Assembly (NCBI GenBank): GCA_023374045.1
Contig: CM041780.1
Location: 94,273,005 to 94,337,004 of the forward strand
Source: Limonium bicolor
Lineage: Eukaryota > Streptophyta > Magnoliopsida > Caryophyllales > Plumbaginaceae
Direction: 5' to 3'
DNA length: 64,000 nt
A program made the position numbers and the translations under genes. Below are positions 1-11,318 of the stretch, one piece after another. Numbering within the stretch: position 1 is the first letter of the stretch; every line of letters begins with the position of its first letter. Under the pieces are notes generated by a model. That model did not search any database. It was not told where the DNA came from and saw only the letters and a program-made list of their open reading frames with translations.

Positions 1-47
1 GCTATTGGGGACCCGGCACGACGCCCGGCAAGAGTCATTTGAATGCC

Positions 48-55
48 TATAAATA
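48..55 (+). promoter_or_regulatory. TATA box of the truncated LTR
   Basis: TATAAATA is followed by T/C-rich leader DNA, as expected for an LTR promoter. A GC-rich CCGGCA repeat (12-30) lies just upstream and may be the end of a hairpin cut off by the window. Confidence 0.6.
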
Positions 56-623
56 GGCCGAGGAAGGCTACAATTCAACACATTCCAACATACATATACA
101 CTCCATCCACGTCCTTATTTCCGCCACATTCCATCTGTTGGTGTCCAAGGCGTTTCTACGGATCCATCCACAAGAAGAAGAGAAGATTTCCTTTTCGGGT
201 TGAGGCTATGTTCAATCTCCTTCTCCCTTATGTATTTCTTCTTTATTTGAGTGGATGGTGAAGTAGAGATCCTTGTTAGGCTTTGGCTAGGGATGAATTC
301 CTTCTATGTAAACAATATGATTATTTCAATACAAATTCAAGCGTTCATTAAGATTCTGGTTCTTAGTGCAAGGGAATTAGTTGATCACTCGTTCTCTTTA
401 TGCAAATTCTACTTAAGGGGGATTTCCCAAGAGTAGGATAGGTTAGACAAATCTTAGTGGTCTTTGATGTTTTCATCTATAATTTAGGGTTAGCATTAAA
501 GATTGCGAGTTAATCCTTCTTCCCCCATCTCCTTGTTCATTTCGTGGCATGATATATGCTCGATTTGTTAATGGGTTTTGAGTTTCTTGTTCAAAGCAAG
601 AGAGTGGTTTTCACCATATGAAC

Positions 624-713
624 GTGCCGGATGCACTGCCGGGTGCTTCCTGTCCGGCACATTCGAGAATTTGAATATGCCGTGCATCTGGTGTCCGGCA
701 GGACATCCGGCGC
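624..713 (+). repeat. GTCCGG hairpin cluster in the truncated LTR
   Basis: Perfect 8-bp arms GTGCCGGA (624-631) and TCCGGCAC (653-660) are followed by GTCCGGCA, GGACATCCGG and other CCGG-bearing words up to 713. The surrounding DNA is AT-rich and poor in CpG. Confidence 0.7.
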
Positions 714-3700
714 AATCATGTTGGTTGGTTAAGTTCGTGTCTTGAAGTTGCATTGCGTGATCATGTTGTTACTTAGGGTGGTTTAGTCCTAAACCTCGCA
801 TTTAGATAGGTCTTAGTTAATTATTGTATCATTTTCAATTCCCCCCTTTTGTTATTATAGAATAGGCTTTTGCCCGGATTAGGACTAATTTTCTATAAGT
901 CCCTTGGGTACGATACTCTCGGTCGTAATATGTTCACACTATACTCCGACCGGGTTTTTATTTTGCTACCCGTAGTAGAGTTGTAGGATTAGTTTATTAT
1001 TTTATTCTTTTTTGTATATATTATCCTAACATTCGGTTCTAGCCAATGGCTTTAAGGTATTGATGATTAAACCTTTTATTCACTAGGTGTATTCCACTTA
1101 GAATTCTGGGTCACTAGTCTTCTGACTGCGCGACCCTAATAACTTGGGTTATTCGCCCTTCTCGTTATCCTTAACGTGTTACACATCATCTTTTTATCCC
1201 TCTTGTTGTGGGAATAAGGTTTTCCATCTCGCGTGGTATTCTTTTACCGTGCTCGAACTCGATGAGTTTTAGATTTATAACCAGCTCTCTGGCAATCTAT
1301 ACACATGTGTTGTGTTTTGTAGTGATCATTCACTTGGTTCCTCCGACTTATTGTCGGTTGAGGTTAAGTCACTACTTAGTTGTAGTGTTTCCTCTATTGT
1401 TAGTAGCTTCTGAATTATACCAGTTTCTCTGGTTCAGTACAAGTGCTCTTTACTTGTATGACCTTGCGTTTTCGATGCGTCGTCCTTGTGACTTTCTTAA
1501 GTCTCCTTTCACTTTTATTCCAATGGAATTCACATCTTGTGATTGTTGTGTGTTCCACTCTTCGTGCTTCTTTGGCCTTAGGCCGCACAGTTTGTTTCTA
1601 AGCTTTTGCTTAACTGGCTTATGCCATGTTCGTTGGTGAAATGTAGCATTTACCACTACTTACATTTTCCATATTCCTAGATATCCCACTAGATCATTAA
1701 CTGCACAAGTGCAATACCAAAACACTCAGTCCTACAGAGTGCAGAGGTGAACCCTTGGCAGTAACTCTCTTATGTGAAATAGGAATTGATACTACTTATT
1801 TGTGTGGTGCTTCGTTATTTGGTGCAGACTCCTGGCTTGTTGCCCGGTCTGTCCACTATCTCGTATTAACAATTTCCGTAGCATTGGGTGATTACCACAT
1901 ACTCTGGTCGCCTGCTGCGCACCCTGTTCTTACTGGTTCTACAGTATTGGTTTACATGGCATCCGCTGTTGCTAGCTTCAGCTCGTGCATTTCCACCATT
2001 TATACCATGGTTTGGTGTTTATACTCCTGAGCTCCTTGAGCGTTATTTACTTATACTTTTGTTCCCACATCTCGTGTTCTTTCTGAACCGGTTACTCCTC
2101 GGGTTGTCAATAATTGTTGTTGAAGCTTATTTTATGTCGCTTGGCAATGTTTGTATGCTCAAGCTTCACTGCATTAGTAGTCCCGAAAGGGATATATATT
2201 CGGACATTTATTGATGGTATCCCATTCTTGGAATCCATGTGTTCACCGCTCTTGCGGTCTCACAGTTATGAGGGGTATCCTTGCTCATTGGTTGTTACTC
2301 TTCTATCGGTGTCGTCCTTGACAACTTTCCATATGGTTCACAATGGTTTTGCAACCGTTGGGTTGTGTGTGGTAATGGCTTACTAGCCATAATCCATTGC
2401 CTAGAGCTCTGCTCATCATACGTCGTTCCCAAGTGATTACTTCTCCATAATCCATTGCCGGGTTTGGAGGTGATACTGGGCTCCATGATAAGATCGTCGC
2501 ATCATGCTTCCGTTTATTGGAGACCCTTTCGTATCTTGGTATAGATCGATACCATTTATTAATTTGGGGTATCCCTTGTCAAGTGGGATCCCTTCGGTGT
2601 TCTAACCGGATGTTTGCTCCGATTGTGGTGTTCTTACCACGACATCTCTTTCAGCTGTGTTGACTTGATACCCTTTATGGATTGCTCCTGGGTATTGCTG
2701 ATTATGCCATTACATCTGGCCGACATTTATGGGTATGTCCAGTTTGTTATCCTACCTTGCGGTTCTGGATCTGAATTATCCGTTGAGGGTGATAACGTCT
2801 CCCGTTCTTAGGGTAGATCACTGGTTCTCCTTTATGTTATAACGGTTTTGGTATTCCCTTCGGATGAATGGTAATTCAGTACCATATATGATCACCCTGT
2901 GTATTTGTGGTAGTTGTTCTAGGAATTCTATCCCGTTCATCGTACACCGATGCGTTAATGTTAGGCATTTGCCTTACTGTGTTTAGACTGGGTATTCCTT
3001 CCAGTCATCATGCTTTACTTTAATATATTCAAGACATATCCAATGTCTTTATTCAGTTGTTAGTGCTTCTCGCACTTTTAACTCTTAATCATCCTCCTGT
3101 AGTAGGTTCTTGACTCCTTAGCTTGTAAGCTTATCTGAGTTCCCTTTGCTCGTTTGAGGTATCCAACTGTTCTGTTTCGAATTTACTTATGGTCCGTAGA
3201 GCGGAGTTGACTACTTCCCGTGTTTCGTACACTACATGTATACATACGTGGGGTACCATGTTGGTACGTTACCACTTACCTAACTATCTGTCAGGCCCGC
3301 AAGCTCCTTCAGAGTGCGGTCGTCCCACATCCCGTATTTGGGTACACTCGTAGTGCTCGTCACATGCCTAGGTGAAGTATTCTATTGTCAACTCCTCTTG
3401 TATCATTCTATGATACTCACCATAATTCCGTATGTTTGGTTCTTAAAAATCCAAGGTTTAAAAGAAGGGTTTGTGGTTTTGAGAGAAAATTTGAGTTTTG
3501 AAATAACAGTTCAGTGTTAAAAGAAGTTCTTCATGGTGCCACCATGTCTGAGGTCTTGACCAAGTCCAGCTTCTTGCTGACTGGTATGTTCTTGATACAA
3601 TGGTCGGGCCGTTAGGCCTTTCCGAGGTTTCGTTATTTAATCCTTAGGACTGGTAATCCTATGTTTGCTCCATTCGTCATAGCGGTACTTTAGCAAGTAT

Positions 3701-3741
3701 TTGCGGGTTGTTAAAAGTCTTCCAACCGTCTTGTAGTTGCT

Positions 3742-3762
3742 GCACTTGCCCAGGGCAAGTGC
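3742..3762 (-). repeat. Conserved leader palindrome (minus-strand copy)
   Basis: Inverted repeat GCACTTGCC-cag-GGCAAGTGC. The same structure occurs at 18083-18102 and 33920-33939, each roughly 0.8-1.0 kb downstream of the element's primer-binding site once nested DNA is removed. Confidence 0.75.
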
Positions 3763-4636
3763 GCGGGTAGGTTGTTTTTCAGTTAATGTATACCAGTTAC
3801 GGTATCGTTTCCATCCATAATTGGTGGTTTTATTAGGTCTTCATTTGATCTTGGTGATCAATCTCCTGAGTTTCTTCTCAGTATACTTGACATGATTGTC
3901 GTCAATTCAGGTGTCTCCCACCTTCACTGTGGTTTTCGAGGCTTGACTTATCCTTAGGAACCACGTTGTAGTTCTATAGGTGTATGTCCTATGAATACTT
4001 TCATAGTTATCTAAACCATGTTTGTTCGGTTATTATAGCCTCTTAGCTTGTAGGTTTGGTATTAATCCAACCTCGACTAGTTCCTTAGTCGGTTTGTATA
4101 CCGTTATTGGTATTATCAAGTATTACCTTCCGTAGACTCTCTTGTCTCGGGTTCGTTACTCTATCTTCCTTGCTTCATTGCGCGGTTGTGCTCCTCTCCT
4201 TGCTGGCTACTCATGGTTCTCACGACTGTGAAGCATGTCGCCCCATGGTGCCATAAATTCCATTATCCTTGTGTTTAGGATCTTCATTTCTCCGCCATTA
4301 AGTGCGGTCATTGTCATTTAACGGGAACCGTCCTCGGGACTTCCAATTCTCGGAACCTACCGTATGACAGGTTCTTTTTCTAATAAGGTTTTTTGCAACT
4401 GCCAGATCGGGTTTTACCCGAGTGTGAGAGGTCTTTCCATCTCTCTGGCGTTCTTCTCCTAACTTAATACCGTGGGTTGCGGAGGGCGGGGTACGGTTGT
4501 TGTAGGTCTCCGGTTCACGTGGAAGTTCCTATCTAGCGTACCTCTCACGCTAACACTCAACCCTTGGCCCTAAACCTCCAATTCCTAACTCGGTATTTTC
4601 CTAAACTCGGTATTTCATCCATCAGAGCGATACTTC

Positions 4637-4648
4637 GCTCTGATACCA
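4637..4648 (-). other. Primer-binding site, tRNA-iMet type
   Basis: On the minus strand this reads TGGTATCAGAGC, the complement of the initiator tRNA-Met 3' end, 5 bp after the LTR end TGTTACA. Its 3' half is part of the hairpin at 4623-4642 (arms CAGAGCGA and TCGCTCTG). Confidence 0.85.
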
Positions 4649-5269
4649 CCTTTTGTAACACCCCCACCGCTAATACCGTCATTACTGTACAATACTTACC
4701 TTCACAGCGGATACTCCATACACAACGGCGGGTGTACAATGCCGTTAGTCACCCACGTGACTAACAAGGCGAGTTACAATACTACATACTATCGGTCTGA
4801 TGAATTGAACATACCGAGTACTCTACACAATACATTACTTTCCCTTGCATACTCAACCATAATTCAAATACAACTCCAATTCAATACTATACCGAGTCTA
4901 CTACAATCCTTAAATTACCGATACAGTTTGGAACTTCCCATTTCACAATACATTACAAATACAAAACCTATTATACAACTACCCATGCTTACATAGCAGT
5001 CCCCGTCCTACTCTCTCGAACGGTGGTCAGCTTCGAGTACCTGCACACTAAAAACATTCCCCCTAGGGGGTCAGCTTACGCTGAATATGAATTTCGCATA
5101 TACCGCGTGCTAACCGCGGTACGCCGACTACTTTGGGTCGGATATACATGGAGTTCATTTTACATGCATACATACATACTCATGCTACAACAATACAATA
5201 AACAATGCCTACCCACACATACAAGGTTCAATATTTATCAAGGAAGACAATTCGATAGTCAACCGTTCG

Positions 5270-5610
5270 TATTAGTTATTTATTCATTACTCTTTCATTG
5301 CGTTACTCACTACTCTGTTCGTACTGTGTTCAATATTCGCTACTCTACTCATACTCACTCCTTACTCTTGCATACTCATCACTCCATGTTCAATACCTTA
5401 CTCGCACACGATCCTTACTCTGTATTCGTTACTATACTTGTGCGTACTCACTACTCAATACTCCATACTAACTCATACGTACTCAATACTCAGTACTTAC
5501 TCATACATACTCAATACTCGGTACTCATTACATACTCATACTCACTTCTTACTCAGTACTCATTACTTTACTCATACATACGCAATACTCATTACTCATT
5601 ACTTTGGCCT
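5270..5610 (+). repeat. Degenerate TACTCA/ATACTC short tandem array
   Basis: More than 300 bp are dominated by variants of TACTCATACTC and CAATACTC, with irregular spacing. It lies inside the minus-strand LTR, and the other LTRs lack an expansion at this place. Confidence 0.75.
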
Positions 5611-6742
5611 CTGGGTGGAGTCATACACAAGACTCGCCACTGGACCTACAATACAAGGGCTATACGCTTAGCTCCTCAAATACCCAAATGTCCGTTTTTA
5701 CCGGACTACTCAAATTCCCAACACTCTTCTCTCAGAGTATATTACAATCTCATGGATTATCCTTGAAGTATCTCTCTTGATAACCTCCACTAGCTTAGGG
5801 AATTACCACCGTCTAGTATCCTCAGATTTAAGGGTTTCCCCAACGTATCGAATACTCTCATGTTCGGGACATTACTTACATCAGTCGGGTCCTCTCATAA
5901 TGGGTCGACTAATTGCTAAGGGGTTTGGAGATCCCTCATCATTCTTTACTACTATCATGGTTCATGTCTTGCACCAAGATTAATTCCTCTAATAGAGGTT
6001 ACTTATTTACTTCCACTACTTATTATTTGTGGATTATTCATTTCGATTCTCCTACCATTATCGGAAGGTTATTACTCCCGTACACTCTCTCACATTCTAG
6101 TGAGTTCATTGGTTTGCGTTATCGTTTATTGATTCGTTAGTTTAGTGCGTTGCTACGGTTCCATTAGTTCACAACATGACTCTTACTACGAGTCAATACA
6201 CAACTGGACTCATCTATGAGTCGATCTACGCACTAAATGAAGCCACACAATCAATCAAGAAGGTTAGCTCATACAGCATACAGCAAGACATACAATGAGA
6301 GGCAATAAACCGTTTTCATGCTTTAGTCTTGATTAGCCGGCATACAGCACACAAATCAACGTAACTCGGTTAGCATACGGGGCATGAGAAAATCATACCT
6401 TTTTCTGGAATTTACTTCACCGGGTGTTCCCTTGTTCCTTTGGTTCACTCTCGTTCCTCGAGCCTTATTCTTGAACCTCCGGCTACATGCCAAATGGTTC
6501 CATTAATACTAAGCTTTGCAAAACATACATAACCACTACTCCCGTACTTACCCCGTTATCCCACTGTTTCGGTTTAACTTAATGTTCTTAACTTACAACT
6601 TTATTAATTACTTCTCATACTTTTTACACTTCTTAGAGCCTTTAAAGGTCACTAAACAAGGCCTTAACAACTTCTAAAACCATTACCAATTAATCCCCCA
6701 TGTTTAGAACCCTTAAAAACACTCTCTGCTGAATTCTGGAGG

Positions 6743-6923
6743 TGGTCCGGGACTTGGTCCGGACCCTAAGTCCCGGACCAATGCTTCTGTGTACTTTCGG
6801 CTGATTTTTTAGACCTGGTCCTGGACTTGGTCCTGGACTTAAGTCCCGGACCAATTCCTGCATTCACTCTCGGGCCTTTTTTTGAAGCAGTCCGGGACTT
6901 GGTACATATCCTAAGTCCCGGAC
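6743..6923 (+). repeat. GTCCGGGAC hairpin cluster in the minus-strand LTR
   Basis: The first hairpin has perfect 13-bp arms, TGGTCCGGGACTT (6743-6755) and AAGTCCCGGACCA (6768-6780). Its loop contains the 10-bp palindrome GGTCCGGACC (6756-6765). A second, imperfect unit lies at about 6813-6853. A third has perfect 11-bp arms at 6890-6900 and 6913-6923. Confidence 0.85.
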
Positions 6924-9439
6924 CCTGCTAAAAACTACTATTAAGGTCATTTTTCAACCCCAAATCAACCCATAATCCACCCCTAATCATTCCATAAACT
7001 TTCCACAAGTTTCCTACATAATTATACACCTCAAAACACTCCTTAAACCACCTCAAATCCATGGTCCAATCCATACTCAACTTCTTGCCCAATTTCTACC
7101 AATTTCCATTCTCATTTCTACAACTTTCACACTTGTGCATTTCTACACTTCTCTTTGCATTTTGCATCTTGTCCTAACTTCATTTTACCATTCCAATTCA
7201 TTTCCAATCGACTACACTACCTATACCCAAGTCAAATCTCCATCTTCAAGATTACAAACACTAACTCTTTCTCTTGTTTTTCCAATGCATTTCACATGCT
7301 ATTTGCTACAGATTTTACACCCATTTATTCTCATCCTACAACTACCATTCCAAGGTTACTAAACATCTCTAATCAACCCAATACACACCTTGGTTCTCCC
7401 ATTCACGAATTCATCCAAAAATGCTTATTTCCTACTAAAACTTTGCCATAACCTCCCCATAAATCTTACATCCTCAACTTCATCAATTCTCACCAATTTT
7501 CATTCCTAATCTAGCCACACCCATACAAGGGTCCTACCAGCAATACAAAGCAATCTTAATACATCATTACTTCCTCAAAACACAATATCAATACACATAC
7601 ACAATTCTTTGGCTCTAAGGCCTACGATCCACATACTTGTCCATAAATACCCAAACTTTCACAACTACAATTCTAATACATCATGTTGGTTTCTGTAAAT
7701 TGGTTTACCCATTCCCATTATTCTAATGCATTAAAACTTAGCATTAAGGAAGAGCTCTTACCTTGAGCTTATATTCCCTTCATTTCTTTTCCAATTCTTC
7801 TCCTTCTCTTTTTCTTGCAAAAATCGGCCATGTGGGGGATGGAGTTGCCAAACTCCATCCCAACACCCAAATTACATAAAGAGGATATAATTAAACTTAT
7901 AATCTCTTAAAACTTCACTAATTCAATGAAGGGTTTATATTACCATTAGTTAGGGTTTTTACCTTGCAGCTTTTGAGAGAGGTTTTCAAGCCTTGAATAC
8001 AAAGGAGAGTTCCTCCACCATTGGAGAGTTGAACCAAGCTCAAACAAAGAAGGAAACAAGGCATTACAAGAAGGGGCAAAAATTGGCCACTCTTGAGAAT
8101 GAAGAAAAAAAATGGATTTTTCTTGAAACTTTTTACCTTAGGAGGAAGAGGAGACTCCATGCTTCAAAATGGTGTCATTTATTCTTCAAATGATCAAAAC
8201 CCATGGAGATGAAGTTGCTCATTTTTGGATTTTGAAAAGATAGAAATGTAGAGCTTGAAGAGGGGAGTTCAAATATGTATTTTATTTTACATTTGGAGCT
8301 TAAATGGAGCTAGAGCATGAAGAGAAAGAAGGGAAGCCATGGAAGCCATGGAGGAGCTTTCAAAATCGGCTGCAATTCAGAGAAGGGAGGAAGGCGAGGA
8401 GTGTGCTGCAGAGAGGGGGATTCCATCGTGAGAGAGGGAAGGGAATTGGAGAGAGAATAGGGAAATGAGAGAATAAGAGGAGAGAGAGTGTTATTTACTT
8501 TGTACTTTTTACTTTTTGCTTTTTGCTTTTTGATTTACTTATTTGTTACTTGTGTGTGTGTGTGTGAGAGAGAGCTGTTTACACCAGTAAAAACCGGCCC
8601 CCACTGTTATACTAGCTGGAGCGTTTTTCGTCTTTTACAGAAAACGCTCGTTATTTTACCCGGTTTTGATACTATTCCCTAACCGGGCCCGTCTTCCGGA
8701 ATTTTCTCGTTTCTTTATTTTTATTGGTTATTAAGCTTCCGTTAATTCTTAATAATAGTTGTTTAATGATTTATAATTTTTACGGGTTCGTTTGACCACT
8801 TAAAATCACGTTTTCGGGTTTTCTCGAAAAACATGCGCTAAAGCTCTATTAGCATTTTAATACCTTCTTTGGATCCGTCTTCTTCGGGAATCATTCCCGT
8901 ATATTATTTGGGTCTTATTAAGCCCTAGGAATCCACATAATACGCTAACTGAGGTCTCATACCTCCTATGGTTATTTAACGCTTATTTTAGCGTTTTCCG
9001 CTTTCTAAGCGTTTTCTCATTTCTTTTGGATTTATTTTCTTTACCAAAATTACTTAGGCACTGTTAGGCCCTTAAATACAATATAAAAATAATTTAATCA
9101 CCATTTTTAAGTTCGGGGTATTTCAGGTGACTATGTTCGAGTATATTTAATAGTTATTCAGAGAAACACTATATAAACAATTAAGAAGTTATTAGAGAAA
9201 AATTATAAAGTACTAACCTAATCTGATGAGTAGTCTGCTTAGTCTTGATGTGAAGAACCTAGACTTTAATCAACCAGCCCGTATCAGGCGTGTGACAATG
9301 AAAAGTACGTACTAACAATGCCTGTACGAGATAGTTTGTACACAACAATAATTACATTACGAATCCAATAATTCAATAGTTTGACTAAATTTTCTACGAA
9401 ATCCGACAGTATCCCCCCTAAAAATACAGAGTTTCACCA

Positions 9440-10010
9440 CAATAGAGCATGTACAAGAGGCGACAGTTTGGTTTGCAAAATTAATCCTACACACTTAATC
9501 CTAATAAACACATTAATCTCAAACAGAGCATGTATGTTCATGATCGACAGTTTGCATGGTTTTGCAAAATTTATGGTACGTGGCTATATATATTTGTATT
9601 CCCAAACACATTATATTTTCCGCCTAACAAACACATTAATCTCAGGTCCATTTGGACACAACCAGCAAGTATATACCAAAAAAATCCGCTCAGGCGACAG
9701 TTTAATTGGTTTGCAAAATTAATTAATATTCCCCAGACACTTAATTAATCCTAATATTTTATGATCACGTGATTAATCCCAACCACAGCATGTTTTATAT
9801 GTTCTGATCGATCAGTTAATTTGGTTAGCAAAATTACCTCAGCAGAATCAGGAAAAGAGGCAATAGAGCATGGATCGATTACGCCAGTTAGGTTGTAAAA
9901 TTACTGCAGATGAATCAATAATATAACGTAGTAGTGGCGACGGGCATATGTACGTTAATTCCTGTTCGATCGCGGGTTGCAAAATTAATAAGAGAAAGAG
10001 CAGACATATA
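9440..10010 (+). repeat. Degenerate repeat of roughly 60-150 bp spacing
   Basis: Copies carry AGAGCATGT, then GCGACAGTTT or GATCGACAG, then TTTGCAAAATTAAT. They are seen near 9446-9485, 9527-9570, 9693-9722, 9787-9835, 9867-9903 and 9937-9990. The units are strongly diverged. The function is unknown. Confidence 0.55.
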
Positions 10011-10173
10011 TATATGTTCCTGTTTCGCAGATTTTGATGATGAAATTACTGAAACAGAGGGCGACAGGCATATTTGGATGATGATCAGAGAAGAAGCTAG
10101 ATATGCATGCGCGCAAATATCAGGAGCCAACGCGTATCATCAGGGGCGAGAGAGACGGCCGGAAAGCGGCGGC

Positions 10174-10237
10174 GGCACGGACGGGCGACGGCACGGACGG
10201 GCGACGGCACAGACGGGCGACGGCACGGAAGGGCGAT
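10174..10237 (+). repeat. 16-bp CpG-rich minisatellite, four units
   Basis: Four tandem copies of GGCACGGACGGGCGAC, with single changes in the third and fourth. They make a short GC island (about 10140-10290) in AT-rich DNA. The minus-strand reading is CCGTCGCC-rich, as in some GC-rich plant 5' exons, but no protein can be supported. Confidence 0.8.
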
Positions 10238-10374
10238 GGGAGTGGCGGCGACGGAAGGGCGGCGATGGCAGTAGCTTGCCGACGGTACTGGGGTACGTAT
10301 TCGTGAGCTCAGTCGAGAGAGAGAGAGAGGTAGCTAGCTAGAGGGTTTACGTTGAGCGCGGGAGAGATTAAATT

Positions 10375-10761
10375 TTTTCGGGAAAGTGGCGTGCTATTCA
10401 GGCAACATAAGGAACGCTTCACTTAAGAAGCGTTTTTTATGCTGAGAGTAAAAAACATAAAGAACGCTTCTTAAAGGAAGCGTTCTTTATGCGGAGCGTC
10501 CCAGAGACATAAAAACGTTTTCTATATAAAGCGTTCTTTATATGTTTCATATAAAGAACGCTTATTACCCAAGCGTTTTTTTGTCTTTGGGCGCGATACA
10601 ATAAAGAACGCTTCTTAAGTGAAGCGTTTTTTAAAATGCCCGGCCTAAACCATAAATACAACGCCTTACTTTATAATCGTTCTTTAATATGCTAAAAAAA
10701 TGATTTATAAATATAACCGTTTTTAAAAGAGCGTTGTTTATTCTTTTTTTTTCCAGCAGTG
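10375..10761 (-). repeat. CACTA subterminal repeats, AAGAACGCTT family
   Basis: About nine direct and inverted copies of AAGAACGCTT and AAGCGTTCTTT are arranged as hairpins, for example AAGAACGCTTCTTAA paired with GGAAGCGTTCTTT. In CACTA elements such motifs are the binding sites of the element-encoded DNA-binding protein. Confidence 0.8.
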
Positions 10762-11318
10762 ACAACTCAGTACACTACCCAAATTCTCTAACTATCAAAA
10801 AGCTTAACCACCCGGTCACATCTCGACCGTCAACAGTCTCGGGTACCTGAAAAATAAACATTGACCCCAAAGGGGCTCAGCACAACCGCTGGCATGAAAT
10901 TCGCATACCCCGCGTGCTAACGGGGGTACGCCGACTATTTGGTCGCCTACATGGAGTTCATTTTATTTTAAACAACATGCTAAATAAAGCAACCATCCAA
11001 CATGCAAGGCAGCATACAATATAAGGCATAACACAAGGAAGGAAATAATTCACAAGTCATTAAGGCCTTGAGATTCTCTTCTCAAGTTCTAGCCTTATCT
11101 CTTAGTTAGTTAATTTCTCATCCGGGTTAATCGGATGTTCTTAACTCTTATCTCTTGATCATATGACTCACACTAGTCATGATCATTGCTTTCTCAATTG
11201 TTCTTACTCTTGAATACTCATTAAGTCAAGTCGGTTGACCTCCGGGCAGAGATAGACAATCTCACCACCGGGCTTTAGGTTGGCTTACTTCCCCGGGTTG
11301 CGACCATACGGTTCGGAA
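10762..11318 (-). mobile_element. Fragment of a long LTR between two CACTA ends
   Basis: It matches part of the minus-strand LTR (about 4990-5160 and 5600-5640), sharing 'CGCGTGCTAAC', 'GTACGCCGACTA' and 'ACATGGAGTTCATTTTA'. Both edges are transposon termini, so the LTR copy was the target of two separate CACTA insertions or lies at a rearranged junction. No gene. Confidence 0.65.

Larger units (their letters stand above)
1..1045 (+). mobile_element. LTR 3' part, Athila/Tat-like, truncated by window edge
   Basis: A TATA box lies at 48-55 and T/C-rich leader DNA follows. The stretch about 841-970 matches the end of the Athila-like LTRs at 24270-24420 and 33010-33135: a C-run, a 'ctataagtccc' motif and 'gaccgggttttatttt'. 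No primer-binding site follows. Beyond about 1045 the sequence becomes minus-strand long-LTR-element internal DNA, so this is the right end of a 3' LTR or solo LTR inserted there. The exact LTR end is uncertain (a CA at 1031 or 1045). No ORF here looks coding. Confidence 0.65.
1046..4653 (-). mobile_element. Internal region of a long-LTR (LARD-like) retrotransposon, minus strand
   Basis: Read on the minus strand this matches the internal region 33211-36500 in the same order: about 3330 corresponds to 34440, 2255 to 35440 and 1470 to 36080. It starts at the tRNA-iMet primer site (4637-4648). No gag or pol motif is seen in any frame, and the short ORFs are not conserved with the other copies. 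The 3' part is cut off by the LTR at 1-1045. I infer a large non-autonomous element; a very degraded coding region cannot be fully excluded. Confidence 0.7.
4654..9125 (-). mobile_element. Complete long LTR (about 4.47 kb), minus strand
   Basis: On the minus strand the LTR begins TGAAATACCCCGAAC at 9125 and ends GGGGTGTTACA at 4654, then the primer site. The ends form an imperfect inverted repeat (TGAAATACCCC against TGTAACACCCC), as in the other long LTRs here. It is the 5' LTR of the element at 1046-4653. It contains a TACTC-rich array, a hairpin cluster, and minus-strand AAG|GTAA donor-like sites near 7966 and 8137. The 247-codon ORF at 5023-5766 reads through low-complexity repeats and is not a gene. 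Confidence 0.8.
9126..10761 (-). mobile_element. CACTA transposon fragment with its right terminus
   Basis: On the minus strand the terminus reads CACTGCTGGAAAA from 10761 and is followed by hairpin-rich subterminal repeats, the hallmark of CACTA (En/Spm) ends. The other end is not in the window; the long LTR at 9125 probably inserted into this element. 9126-9440 shows no recognisable coding sequence. That all of 9126-10370 belongs to the CACTA is inferred from position, not from similarity. No transposase motif is seen. Confidence 0.6.

Noticed and set aside
5023..5766. 247-codon ORF, the second longest single ORF in the window
   Set aside because: It reads through TACTC short repeats on the strand opposite to the LTR, gives a low-complexity Tyr/Thr/Leu/Ser protein and has no known motif.
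9934..10341. 135-codon Arg/Gly-rich ORF as a host gene
   Set aside because: Its C-terminal half is the translation of the 16-bp minisatellite and GC-rich DNA; the frame has no recognisable domain.
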